The translations under genes and the position numbers were made by a program. 64,000 bases of DNA from assembly GCA_012513515.1 (NCBI GenBank), contig JAAZCA010000029.1, forward strand, positions 124,001-188,000, given 5' to 3'. Within the stretch, counting starts at the first letter, position 1. Every line of letters begins with the position of its first letter. This DNA is from Myxococcales bacterium (GTDB taxonomy: Bacteria; UBA10199; 2-02-FULL-44-16; JAAZCA01). The notes beneath the pieces were generated by a model. That model saw only the letters and a program-made list of their open reading frames with translations, was not told the DNA's origin and did not search any database. This document shows, piece by piece, positions 16,668 to 26,300 of this stretch.

Positions 16668-17726
16668 TCACTTGTCAACTTTTCGTCTGTTTCCAATCGC
16701 GGAGCCGGGGCCCTGTGCAACCGTGCGGTTTATCGATTCGATTCGCCTTCTCATACAGCCGTGACAGTCATCAGCCGACTCATTTATGCATGCCTTGTCA
16801 GGATATATCTCGTAATGAACCCTGTACTTCACAGGTGTGATATTTGGCATCAGGACATTTGCCCCCCTCTGAAGCCCGAGCTCGCGCCCCTTGGCCAGAT
16901 TGAGCGTAGCCAGCGCCGTGGTACTGGGGATATTCGCTCGCGGACATACTATTCTGGAAAGCGCCAGGACCTTGTAGGTCATCAATTCACTATTTGGAAC
17001 CTGTTCATCCTCTGAAATATTTTTATCAGCGACGGTTTTTGCAAGAGGAGTTTCCGGGTGAAGGATAAATGGGCCAACTCCGATCATGTCGAGATCGAGG
17101 GAACGAAACAGCTCGAGATCGCTTGCAAGATCCTCATAACTCTGACCCGGTATCCCAACCATGACGCCGCTGCCTATCTCATAGCCTAGACCTCTCAGAT
17201 CGTTCAGAATTGAAATTCTATCGACCTCATCTCTCCCATCACAGGGAGGGTGTATCGAACGAAAGAGATCCGGATTGGAGGTCTCGAAGCGGATGAGGTA
17301 GCGATCTGCGCCGGCATCGCGCCACGCAGAAAGTTCTTCGACAGAACGCTCACCCAAGCTCAAGGTGATAGCAAGCCCGGTTTCGCCCTTGATCCTTTCG
17401 ATGAGATCGGACATCCATACTTTCTTGATTCCGGGATCTTCTCCAGCCTGCATAACGAGGGTCCCGTAGCCAAATTCGGAGGCCTTTTTTGCACAATCCA
17501 GAATTTCATCTGCGGTCATCCTGTAGCGCTTGACTGAATGATTGCCAACCCTGAGCCCACAATATAAGCATCGTCTCACGCAATAATTGGAAATTTCGAC
17601 CAGCCCGCGCAGATGGACACCATCCCCAACTGAAGTCTTTCTAATTTCATCAGCCTTAGCCCAAAGCTCTTCGAGCCTCACCTCATCGTATTCACGCAGC
17701 CAACCGAGTATTTCTTTTCTGTTCAC
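16668..17726 (-). CDS. hydE: [FeFe]-hydrogenase H-cluster maturase HydE (radical SAM)
   Basis: A radical SAM enzyme with CX3CX2C (YCVRRCLYCGLR, Cys49/53/56 from this start), the HydE signatures RYRMTADEIL, VMQAGEDPG, LSLGERSVEELSAWRDAGADRYLIR and FETSNPDLF, and a C-terminal CX7CX2C (ACINESADDCHGC) for the accessory cluster. HydE acts with HydF and HydG to build the H-cluster; neither those nor an [FeFe] hydrogenase is in this window. The start is set at GTG 17726, after AGAGGCGA; the frame is open to 17750 but that start has no ribosome-binding site and lies in a dispersed repeat. Other radical SAM biotin-synthase-like roles cannot be fully excluded. Confidence 0.85.
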   Translation of the reverse strand: MNRKEILGWLREYDEVRLEELWAKADEIRKTSVGDGVHLRGLVEISNYCVRRCLYCGLRVGNHSVKRYRMTADEILDCAKKASEFGYGTLVMQAGEDPGIKKVWMSDLIERIKGETGLAITLSLGERSVEELSAWRDAGADRYLIRFETSNPDLFRSIHPPCDGRDEVDRISILNDLRGLGYEIGSGVMVGIPGQSYEDLASDLELFRSLDLDMIGVGPFILHPETPLAKTVADKNISEDEQVPNSELMTYKVLALSRIVCPRANIPSTTALATLNLAKGRELGLQRGANVLMPNITPVKYRVHYEIYPDKACINESADDCHGCMRRRIESINRTVAQGPGSAIGNRRKVDK

Positions 17727-17742
17727 AGCTCGCCTCTTCTTG

Positions 17743-17763
17743 CCGGTCACGGCAGTTACGGGA
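17743..17763. repeat. Dispersed repeat B, copy 2
   Basis: CCGGTCACGGCAGTTACGGG lies between hydE and folE and is similar to 14268-14286 and 35056-35076. Confidence 0.45.
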
Positions 17764-17776
17764 TGAGACTATCGAA

Positions 17777-18316
17777 TTATTTAATCAAATTCATGAACTC
17801 GGATCTCGTCTCGGGACGCCTGCGGAATGCTCCGTGCATGGCGCTCGTGATCACCGAGGTGCCGCGTTTCTGCACTCCACGCATCTGCATGCAGAGATGC
17901 TCGGCCTCAACGACGACAGCCACCCCTTTTGGTTGGAGGACATCCATCAAAGTATCGGCAATCTGATTTGTAAGACGCTCCTGAAGCTGCAGCCTGCGCG
18001 CGAAGAGATCCACCATTCGCGCTATTTTCGATATGCCAACTATCTTATCGTTTGGAAGATAGCCTACATGGGCATGACCAAAAAACGGCAGCAAATGATG
18101 TTCGCACATGCTGTAGAGGGGGATATTCTTTACGAGAATCATCTCCTCATGCTTATCGGAAAAAACCGAGTTCATTATGAGCGAACGCGGGTCCTGCAAA
18201 TACCCCTCCATCAGAAAAGCCAGCGAATGCTTCACCCTGCCGGGAGTTTTCAAAAGCCCCTCCCTGTCGGGATCCTCTCCAATAGCAATCAAAAGATCCC
18301 TAATTATCTTTTCCAT
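17777..18316 (-). CDS. folE: GTP cyclohydrolase I
   Basis: FolE converts GTP to dihydroneopterin triphosphate, the first step of folate and pterin synthesis. Zinc ligands are visible in [10 protein letters not shown] and EHLCMQMRG, with [19 protein letters not shown] and the QERLTNQIA segment of the family. The start at 18316 has AAGGGGAT upstream. It overlaps the last 17 bases of dsbD, which suggests one transcript dsbD-folE-(hydE). Confidence 0.96.
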   Translation of the reverse strand: MEKIIRDLLIAIGEDPDREGLLKTPGRVKHSLAFLMEGYLQDPRSLIMNSVFSDKHEEMILVKNIPLYSMCEHHLLPFFGHAHVGYLPNDKIVGISKIARMVDLFARRLQLQERLTNQIADTLMDVLQPKGVAVVVEAEHLCMQMRGVQKRGTSVITSAMHGAFRRRPETRSEFMNLIK

Positions 18317-19955
18317 GGGTATCCCCTTCAGTCCTGCCGATGACATCGATCAGGGCGCTCCTAATCGAGTCCTTGCCATAATCGGCGATATCTATATCCG
18401 CATAGATCCTGCCGTCCGGATCCGTAAAAATTATCGAGGGCATTCCTATGACTCCATAACGGTCCATTATAGCCTTTATATCCGGCGTCTCCACCGTGGT
18501 ATCTATCTTCAGAGGCACCAACCGATATGTAAGCCTAGCTAGTTCTTCATCCCAAAAAAGACAATCCAGTTTTCTGCATGGAGGGCACCACTTGGCCGAA
18601 AAATAGACCATCATCGGACGCCTCTCCCGCGATGCCAAGGCGGATGCTACGTTGACGTCAGTAAGCCACTCCACGTCCGGAACCGCTTGGTGGAAGATCC
18701 TGCACGAACCGCTTATAAGCGCGGACCCATAGAACAAAGCCGGAATAAGAATCAAGACCCCAAGCATCCTCCTGATCCATACGGTCCACTTTCCCCCTCG
18801 TAATTTTCCGGTAAGTTCACCAAATCCGGCGCCAAGGGCTATGAACAAAAGCCCCATCCCCATCGAGAACAGCATAAGTACGGCGAAGCCAAGGAGGTAA
18901 TCCCTCTGGAGCGCAACATATCCAAGCATGGACATGAGCACCGGTCCGGCACACGGAGATGCTATGAGACCCAGCCCCATTCCCGCAAAGAAGGAGCCGA
19001 GATAGCCATCCCCCCCCAACGCATGAAGTTTTACATGCCATCTGCAAGGGAGCCTCACTTCAAAGAGGCCGAACATCGAAAGGCTCATCGCTACAAAAAA
19101 GAGAACTACAGCGGCCAAAAATATTCTACTCTGGAACAGGAAACCCAGGTTCTTGCCCAACCCTACAGCGAGGAGCCCCAGCACTGAATAGACTATGGAA
19201 ATTCCCAGAGTCAGGCAGAAGGACAAGAGCATATTTTCCAAGAACTTCTTATGGGGATGAACTCCGACAAATACCAGGACCGTAGGAATGATCGGCCAGA
19301 CGCATGGAGTAAGAGATGTGAGAATGCCCGCCAAAAATACGAGCAGAAGTGTCAGCGCGATTCCCCCACCCGCAAGCCTACCCGCGGAGATATCCTCATG
19401 AATGCTCTTCAACCTTGAAAGCTGGCTCTTAGCGCTTTTTAACGCATCTGACGACTGTCGCCCGCTTTCCTTCTCAGCGACGGGGGCCTGTTTTATCACA
19501 TCGACCAGAAAGGTAACAACTCGCATCTCCGGCCTGAAGCAAATTTTGTCGGAGCACCCCTGAAAGGATACGTTGGCCACGACCTCCCGTTCACCGATGG
19601 AAAGCTCATCCGGGACCCTCCCTGTTATCTTGAGATGGACATCCGAATCGTACGCCTTGACGAGCCTGTTAAAAAACGGGTCCCTTTTCCTGACAGTTTG
19701 CGGATAGTGAACATCGGTAACTATCAGTCCCTCGAAACTCGAAAAGTCTATATCCGTCTCCTCTGCGTAGAGGTAATGCCCCTCCGGGACGCGTATCTCT
19801 ACCGACAGGGTAAAAGACTCTCCCTGTCTGACCCGTTTGGATTCGTCGTTCCAATGGACGGAAAAGGGCCCACCGGTCGAGATGGAGGAATAAGCGACCG
19901 CGCTGAAAATCTGCGTAAGGAGGATAGTTAAAACGGCAAAGATCGTTCTCTTCAT
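18300..19955 (-). CDS. dsbD: Thiol:disulfide interchange protein DsbD
   Basis: Three-part DsbD layout in 551 aa. After a signal peptide (residues 1-22) comes the periplasmic alpha domain with its cysteine pair ([12 protein letters not shown]). The eight-helix membrane beta domain has one catalytic Cys in [11 protein letters not shown] and one in [10 protein letters not shown]. The C-terminal thioredoxin-like gamma domain has [10 protein letters not shown]. It moves reducing power from cytoplasmic thioredoxin to periplasmic disulfides and, in many bacteria, to cytochrome c maturation. A perfect TATAAT lies about 17 bases upstream of the ATG. It is divergent from the diadenylate cyclase gene. 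Confidence 0.95.
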   Translation of the reverse strand: MKRTIFAVLTILLTQIFSAVAYSSISTGGPFSVHWNDESKRVRQGESFTLSVEIRVPEGHYLYAEETDIDFSSFEGLIVTDVHYPQTVRKRDPFFNRLVKAYDSDVHLKITGRVPDELSIGEREVVANVSFQGCSDKICFRPEMRVVTFLVDVIKQAPVAEKESGRQSSDALKSAKSQLSRLKSIHEDISAGRLAGGGIALTLLLVFLAGILTSLTPCVWPIIPTVLVFVGVHPHKKFLENMLLSFCLTLGISIVYSVLGLLAVGLGKNLGFLFQSRIFLAAVVLFFVAMSLSMFGLFEVRLPCRWHVKLHALGGDGYLGSFFAGMGLGLIASPCAGPVLMSMLGYVALQRDYLLGFAVLMLFSMGMGLLFIALGAGFGELTGKLRGGKWTVWIRRMLGVLILIPALFYGSALISGSCRIFHQAVPDVEWLTDVNVASALASRERRPMMVYFSAKWCPPCRKLDCLFWDEELARLTYRLVPLKIDTTVETPDIKAIMDRYGVIGMPSIIFTDPDGRIYADIDIADYGKDSIRSALIDVIGRTEGDTHGKDN

Positions 19956-20008
19956 AGGCGGCTCAACCTACATTATAGAAAAGTTGTGGTCAAACACCTC
20001 CTTTGCCC

Positions 20009-20037
20009 TTGAAGTAAAGAGGATAATTCGATATTCT
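20009..20037 (+). promoter_or_regulatory. Promoter of the diadenylate cyclase gene, probably leaderless
   Basis: TTGAAG (20009-20014), 17-base spacer, TATTCT (20032-20037), then 8 bases to ATG 20046. No ribosome-binding site lies in those 8 bases; the GAGG at 20019-20022 is 23 bases upstream of the ATG. Confidence 0.4.
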
Positions 20038-20045
20038 GCCGTCGT

Positions 20046-20945
20046 ATGAAGCCCGAAGATATCCTAATTTTGAAGCACGCCTTTGCAGTAGCCGGAAAAG
20101 TCGGAGCGAAAGCCGTCTTGCTTCATACCGATCCGATTGGAGATCTCTACTGTAACGAAAAGATCCCGAAGAAGATAAAGCTAATCCTGCTCTCAAAAAA
20201 GAAAAAAATCGAAGAACCTGAGGGAAAAGAAAAAAGTCTGGCATCGATAGCCACCGGCGTAGTCGCTATCCCGAAGATCCAGCTGATGAGAAATGCCCTT
20301 ATAAAGATTTCCACCACCCTCGCCCTCTCCATGGACATGATATCTCCTGGCGACAAGCTGGTGTTCGCCGTTGGAGGATCGGATACGGGTTGTCTGGATC
20401 AGATCCAGATCGTGGATACGTCCAAGGAATCGGAGTTCATAGCTGCGAAGGGGGCAGCCAAGATATCCGAAAGCGTTCCCCCGGAACTCTTCCAGACTGT
20501 CCTCAACCTCGCCGTCGAGCTCGCCGACAAGGGACGCGAGGGAAAACCGGTAGGAACGATCTTCGTAGTCGGCGATCATGAAAAGGTGATGCAGCTCTCC
20601 AAGCAGATGATAATGAACCCCTTCAAAGGTTACGAAGAGGAGGAGAGGAACATACTCTCCCCCTCGCTGAAGGAAACCATACGGGAGCTATCAGCCATGG
20701 ATGGTGCCTTCGTCGTCGCCGACGACGGAACGGTTCTAGCCGCCGGGCGATATCTGGGGGCTGCGAGCGATGAGTCGACACTTCCAAGAGGGCTGGGCAG
20801 CCGGCATATAGCGGCTGCCGGAATCACCGGCTTGACTCAGTCCCTCGCCTTTGTTATCTCGGAGTCCTCTGGTGATGTCAGAATTTTCAAGGGCGGCAAG
20901 ATCATCATGCACATCGAGAAGGCCCCCAATAGAAACAACCGCTAA
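20046..20945 (+). CDS. Diadenylate cyclase, DacZ-like (N-terminal PK-C-like domain plus DAC domain)
   Basis: The C-terminal third is a DAC domain that condenses two ATP into cyclic di-AMP: DGA motif at 219-221 (AMDGAFVVADDGTVLAAGRYL), then LPRGLGSRHIAAAGIT with the RH pair at 253-254, then VISESSGDVRIFKGG. The usual RHR is RHI here, like the archaeal DacZ type (RHL). Residues 1-205 form the pyruvate-kinase-C-like domain of DacZ, with FAVGG and TIFVVGDHEKV. There are no membrane helices (unlike CdaA) and no DisA helix-hairpin-helix. A small acidic protein follows by 20 bases. Confidence 0.85.
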   Translation: MKPEDILILKHAFAVAGKVGAKAVLLHTDPIGDLYCNEKIPKKIKLILLSKKKKIEEPEGKEKSLASIATGVVAIPKIQLMRNALIKISTTLALSMDMISPGDKLVFAVGGSDTGCLDQIQIVDTSKESEFIAAKGAAKISESVPPELFQTVLNLAVELADKGREGKPVGTIFVVGDHEKVMQLSKQMIMNPFKGYEEEERNILSPSLKETIRELSAMDGAFVVADDGTVLAAGRYLGAASDESTLPRGLGSRHIAAAGITGLTQSLAFVISESSGDVRIFKGGKIIMHIEKAPNRNNR

Positions 20946-20965
20946 CGGAGGTTTGAAAGACAGCT

Positions 20966-21193
20966 ATGAACAACAACCGAAGAGGAATCACAGAAAAAAT
21001 GAAGTTCGATGTCAGGGTGAGTGAAAAGCTGCTCCAGGACGGAACGCTCGATACCAAGGATTATGAAAAGTATCTGAAAGAGCTTCCGGATGAATCCGCA
21101 AATATGTCATACATATCGGTCTTCGACGAAGAAACCGAGCAGGACGCGGAAACCACCGAACCAATTGAGGGGTTGACCTTCATTTCAGGCTGA
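20966..21193 (+). CDS. Small acidic hypothetical protein downstream of the diadenylate cyclase
   Basis: A 75-residue protein, basic at the N-terminus (MNNNRRGITEKMKFDVRVSE) and strongly acidic at the C-terminus, with no Cys and no membrane segment. CGGAGG lies about 15 bases before the ATG, a long spacing. The gene is followed at once by a terminator, so it is the last gene of a two-gene unit with the cyclase. I do not recognise the family; a regulatory partner of the cyclase is only a guess from position. Confidence 0.6.
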   Translation: MNNNRRGITEKMKFDVRVSEKLLQDGTLDTKDYEKYLKELPDESANMSYISVFDEETEQDAETTEPIEGLTFISG

Positions 21194-21210
21194 CGGGCAG
21201 TTCAATTCAA

Positions 21211-21262
21211 AAAAAAGGCGTCCCGGAATTTTGCTGCAGGTCCGGGACGTTTTTGTTTTTTA
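21211..21262. terminator. Bidirectional intrinsic terminator between the 20966 gene and pgsA
   Basis: The stem CGTCCCGGA (21219-21227) pairs with TCCGGGACG (21241-21249) around a 13-base loop. A T-run follows on the plus strand (21250-21260). The A-run at 21210-21217 provides the T-run for the minus-strand transcript arriving from pgsA. Confidence 0.85.
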
Positions 21263-21274
21263 TACGTTTGAGAT

Positions 21275-21847
21275 TCAGGACCTTCGCACCACGCCCCGCC
21301 TCAGCAATTCGAGGCCCATTCTGACGTATTGATAACCGCTGACGACTATGAACAGGGCTGCTAGATACATAAAAAGGTACTGAGCGGTTTCAAGCGGCGA
21401 ACGGAGCGCCTGCCCCGCATGAAGCCATCCCCTCAAAAGCCCGAGGCTGGCTGTCATCATCTGCATCAGAGTCGCCAGCTTGGAAGGCCAAATCGCTCTG
21501 TACGGAAGCTCTATCTTTTTGTTCTCGAGATAGAAAATTCCGCTTACTATCATCAGATCGCGTATCAGCGCTATCGCGAAAAACCATAAGGGTATAAAAC
21601 CACCGATGAGCAGGAGTACAAAGCAACTCTGCATGAGCAGTTTGTCGGCAAGGGGGTCTATGAGTCCGCCCAGCTTGGACTGTTGTCCGTACATGCGCGC
21701 AACGGTGCCGTCTATGAGGTCGGTGAAAGCCGCAAAGCAAAAGACGATGAAGGCCAGCATCCGCGCCTCAGCTATATACAGATAGATAAAGACGGGCGTT
21801 AGGAATAGGCGGGAAAATGTCAGAATATTGGCGAGATTGGCGCTCAT
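21275..21847 (-). CDS. pgsA: CDP-diacylglycerol-glycerol-3-phosphate 3-phosphatidyltransferase
   Basis: The CDP-alcohol phosphotransferase signature DGTVAR...GGLIDPLADK (residues about 43-67) is complete, in a 190-residue membrane protein with about five hydrophobic helices. PgsA makes phosphatidylglycerophosphate, the precursor of phosphatidylglycerol and cardiolipin. GGAGGGAG precedes the start. About 220 bases separate it from hflX, and I see no gene in that gap. Confidence 0.93.
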   Translation of the reverse strand: MSANLANILTFSRLFLTPVFIYLYIAEARMLAFIVFCFAAFTDLIDGTVARMYGQQSKLGGLIDPLADKLLMQSCFVLLLIGGFIPLWFFAIALIRDLMIVSGIFYLENKKIELPYRAIWPSKLATLMQMMTASLGLLRGWLHAGQALRSPLETAQYLFMYLAALFIVVSGYQYVRMGLELLRRGVVRRS

Positions 21848-22068
21848 TTGCTCCCTCCGTTCCTTTGAATCTTTAAAGTATCATTAAAATATCCTTCGCA
21901 ATCCTTACTTCAAGAGTTCGACAGACTCCTCTGATCGAATTTAAGAACGCATCTCCCTCATCGGAAGAAGTGGAACAAGCTGAGCCTGCCGCCGCAATAC
22001 TGCGATTCTTCGTAACGGAAACGATTCACAATATCCAGCAAAAACATCCCGGAGTTTCCAAAAGCGGA

Positions 22069-23331
22069 TCAGAAGTTGACCGCGTAGCGCCTGTACTTCT
22101 GATAATACTTCTGATGGAGCTCGCACTCGACGAGGATGCAGTCCCCTTCGTAGATGCTTTTGAAGACGTGCCCGGTGGAATAAAGCTTAGAGAGAATATC
22201 CCCTCTCTCCATCGGCAGCCTCAAGGTGGTCCTGCGAAACTCAATCCTGAGAACCCTTTCGATTTCTCCCAGAAGTTCTTCGACGCCGGCCCCGGTACGA
22301 GCCGATACGCTGATCGACGATTTTTCTCCCCTGTATGCCGACGGCAGGTCGGACTTGTTAACGACCTCTATGAGGGGCTTCTGAGACATTTCGAGCTCAG
22401 AGAGCACATCGCGCACGACCTGAAGCTGAGCCGGCGCCTCCTCGTCACTGCCATCGACGACGGCCAACAGCAGATAAGAATTTTCCACTTCCTCGAAGGT
22501 CGCCTTGAATGATTCCACCAGTTCATGCGGAAGTCTCCTTATAAAGCCGACTGTGTCGGCCAGAAGCACTATTCTTCCCGAGGGAAGCCTCAATTTCCTC
22601 ACCGTAGGATCTAGCGTGGCAAAGAGTTTATCCTCCACAAAAACGCCAGCACCTGTTAGGGCGTTCATGAGGGTCGATTTCCCCGCGTTGGTGTATCCAA
22701 CGAGGGAAACCAGAGGAATCGGAACCGACTCGCGTTTCATCCTGTGTATTCTGCGATGTTTTCTGACGCCTTCCAGCTGGCCTCGAAGATGTGAAATTCT
22801 GTTGCGAACGCTTCTCCTGTCGTATTCGAGCGCCGTTTCACCGGGGCCTCTCGTTCCGATCCTCCCCACCTGCTGTGAAAAGAGCTCTCCCCGCCCCACC
22901 AGCCTCGGAGCGAGATATTCCATCTGGGCGAGTTCAACCTGAAGCCTGCCCTCCTTCGTTTGCGCACGCATCGCGAATATGTCGAGTATGACCGCCGTTC
23001 GGTCTATGACGAAAAGGCCGATCTCCTTCTCCAGGTTCCTGTTCTGAACCGGGGAAATTTCATCGTCTATAACTATAGTGTCAGCGCCGACAGCTTCAGC
23101 AAGTTCCCTTACCTCCAGAACCTTTCCACTGCCTATAAAGGTGACAGGATCTATCCGCTTAATTTCCTGGCTGATCTTGGCAACCACCTCACCACCTGCC
23201 GTGTCTATAAGCCTCGTAAGTTCGGCAAGCGATAGTTCCATCTGACGACGACTGCTGCCAGCTCTTCTGACCCCCACGATCAGCGCCTTATCTATTTCGC
23301 GTTTTTTTTCAGAGCTGAGCCTCTTTGGCAT
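22069..23331 (-). CDS. hflX: GTPase HflX (ribosome-associated)
   Basis: The protein has the N-terminal HflX domain (residues 10-200, with DTIVIDDEISPVQNRNLE, RTAVILDIFA and the RGPGETALEYDRR glycine-rich linker). A GTPase domain follows: G1 GYTNAGKST, G3 DTVGFIRRLP and G4 VNKSDL. HflX splits stalled 70S ribosomes under stress. It starts 4 bases after the dnaE stop, with no ribosome-binding site of its own, so translation probably follows dnaE. Confidence 0.95.
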   Translation of the reverse strand: MPKRLSSEKKREIDKALIVGVRRAGSSRRQMELSLAELTRLIDTAGGEVVAKISQEIKRIDPVTFIGSGKVLEVRELAEAVGADTIVIDDEISPVQNRNLEKEIGLFVIDRTAVILDIFAMRAQTKEGRLQVELAQMEYLAPRLVGRGELFSQQVGRIGTRGPGETALEYDRRSVRNRISHLRGQLEGVRKHRRIHRMKRESVPIPLVSLVGYTNAGKSTLMNALTGAGVFVEDKLFATLDPTVRKLRLPSGRIVLLADTVGFIRRLPHELVESFKATFEEVENSYLLLAVVDGSDEEAPAQLQVVRDVLSELEMSQKPLIEVVNKSDLPSAYRGEKSSISVSARTGAGVEELLGEIERVLRIEFRRTTLRLPMERGDILSKLYSTGHVFKSIYEGDCILVECELHQKYYQKYRRYAVNF

Positions 23332-23335
23332 GTTT

Positions 23336-26300
23336 TTATGAAATGAACTTGGTCACATTACGACCGAAGAGTTTGTTAACCGCAGTCACGAGTTGCGGAG
23401 ATGGAGTTAACTTCAAATCATCGGGCAGGGCCAGGATCGTCTCGGTCTTGCTCGGAACAACGAGATGAACAAAGCCCGGGCATTGCCCTGGATATCTCGA
23501 CAGGACATTTTTGAGCTGCGCCAGATGCTGGGGGGCAACCTCCGGCTGGCTCAAAAAGAAATGAACGCTCTTGGTCATTTTTTCAGAAACCTCGTCGATA
23601 GGCATTATCTGCGTCGCGATGATCTTGACATTTTCACTATCGACATCGGCAGTCCCCATGACAAATACCGGCTGATCGCTTTTGATCAGCAGATGAACAT
23701 CGGCATAGAGGTCTGAAAAGATAACCGCCTCGGCGGAACCTTTTAGATCCTCTATCGTGGCAAAGCCCATCCTATTTCCCTGTTTTGTGGTTATCTCGCG
23801 AAGCTTCGATACAACCCCGCCGAGTTTAACCTCCTGTTTGTCATTGCAGGATGCCAACTCGACGGTATCGGTATTGGCATACTGCGAGAGCAGTTCCTCG
23901 TACTGGGCCAGGGGATGCCCCGTGATATAGAATCCGAGAGATTCCTTCTCATACGCAAGAAGCTGCCGCTCGCCCCATTCGGAAACATCGGGAAGTTTTG
24001 GATCGGAGGAAAAACCATCGGATGAACCGAGCAGATCGAACAACCTCGCCTGCCCTGAAATTCTGTCCCTCTGCCTGGAGGCAGCCATCTCCATCGCAGT
24101 ATCGAGGGATGCTAGAAGAGCCGCCCTGGGAGCCTTAGTAAAATCGAAGGCGCCGCATTTTATTAAGCTCTCGATCACCCTCTTGTTTACCCTTCTAGAA
24201 TCTATGCGATCGCAGAAATCGAAAAGCGTCCTAAAAACTCCACCATCATTTCTCGCCGAAACGATGTTCTCTATCGCCCCTTCGCCCACATTTTTTACAG
24301 CGCCAAGGCCGAATCGTATCGTCCCATCGCCAACAACAGAAAAGTCCATCATACTCTCGTTGACATCCGGAGGAAGCATCCTGATTCCAGCAGTCTTGCA
24401 ATCATTGATGTAAAAGAGAACCTTGTCGGTGTTGTCCTTTTCAGCGGTAAGGAGCGCCGCCATGAATTCGGTAGGGTGATGAAATTTAAGGTAAGCGGTC
24501 TGATACGCAACAAGGGCATAGGCAGCGCTGTGGGATTTGTTGAAGCCGTACTCGGCAAACTTCGCCATCAGTTCAAAGAGGCGCTCAGCTTTCGCCTCCG
24601 GAATCTTGTTCTCGAGCGCCCCCTTCACGAACCTCTCGTGCTGCTTGGCCATCTCCTCCGGTTTTTTCTTGCCCATGGCACGGCGAAGAAGGTCCGCTTC
24701 TCCAAGGGAATAATTGGCAAGGACGTTGGCAATTCGCATCACCTGTTCCTGATAAACTATGACGCCGTAGGTCTCTTTGAGAATTTCCTCTAGCTGCGGC
24801 AGTTCATATTTTATCGGAGTCCTGCCATGCTTCCTGTTGATGAAGTCATCGACCATCCCCGATCCGAGCGGACCAGGACGAAAGAGGGCCACGAGAGCGA
24901 CGATTTCAGAAAAAGCACCGGGTTTCAACTTCATGACAAGGTCGGTCATCCCCGAACTTTCCAGTTGGAATATCCCCGCCGTGTCCCCCTGCGAAAGTTT
25001 TTTGTAAACGAGAGGATCGTTCAAAGAAATGGATTCGATATCTATCTTCTCCCCGCTCCCCTTCTCTATCAGCTTGACGCAGTCATCTATGACGGTGAGC
25101 GTCTTGAGACCGAGAAAATCGAACTTGATGAGACCGACCTTCTCCACACACTTCATATCGAATTGAGTTACAATTTCATCCTTCTGCCCCTTGTAGAGCG
25201 GCACCAACTCCGACAGAGGACGATCGGATATCACGACTCCTGCAGCGTGTGTTGAAGCGTGGCGCGGAAAACCCTCAAGCACCTTCGCCACTTCCAGAAG
25301 CCTTGCGATTTCATCCTGCTTTTTAGCGATCTCCTTGAGCTTCGGTTCGATCTTTATCGCATCGGCCAGAGTCATCCCGAGCGTCGCCGGGATCAGCTTC
25401 GCGATTCTGTCTACATCGCCATACGGAATCCCCATCACCCTGCCGACGTCGCGCACCACAGCGCGGGCCTTCATCGTTCCAAAGGTGATGATCTGGCTGA
25501 CATTGCCGTATTTTTTCGAAACGTATGATATAACCTCGTCGCGCCTGCGCATGCAGAAATCGATATCCACATCGGGCATGCTTATTCTTTCCGGATTAAG
25601 AAAACGCTCGAAGAGAAGGCCGTGCTCTATCGGATCGATGTTCGTGATCTCCAGGCAGTACGCAACAAGCGAACCTGCAGCCGATCCACGCCCGGGACCG
25701 ACGGGGAGTTCGATCCCCTTGGCGTAGCGTATAAAATCGGCGACGATCAAAAAGTAGCCTGCAAAACCCATCTTGATGATCGTTTCAAGCTCGGTGCGAA
25801 GCCTCTCCTGATAAACTTTTTTGAGATCATCGAGGTGATCCCTGCCGCGCGAGATGAGCGTCCACCTTTTCTCAAGCCCCTTGATGACTTCCTCACGAAG
25901 ATGGCTCTGAAGGTCCATGCCATCCGGAGGGGAATACTTGGGAAAATAGTATGTATTGAAATCGAAATCCATGTTTAGCCTGGCGGCTATTTCAACGGTA
26001 TTGGAGATCGCTTCGGGGAAATCAGCAAAAAGTTCGCTCATCTCATCGGGGGATTTAAGGTAGAACTGATCGCTGTCTAACCGCATCCTCTTTTCATCGT
26101 CCAGGGTTTTGCCGGTCTGGATGCAAAGCAGGGCATCATGGGCGGCCGCATCGGACCTGTCTATATAGTGGACATCGTTGGTTGCAACTAGGCCGATCCC
26201 TTTCCTCTTGGCAAGTTCGCACAGCCCTTCACGGATCTTAAGCTGACCTTCGATTCCGTGGTCCATGAGCTCTATAAAGAAATTGTTATTGTCGAAAAGG

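Noticed and set aside
21941-22126. A 61-codon minus-strand frame in the pgsA-hflX gap
   Set aside because: It runs into the 3' end of hflX in another frame, has no ribosome-binding site and no homology I recognise; the gap appears non-coding.
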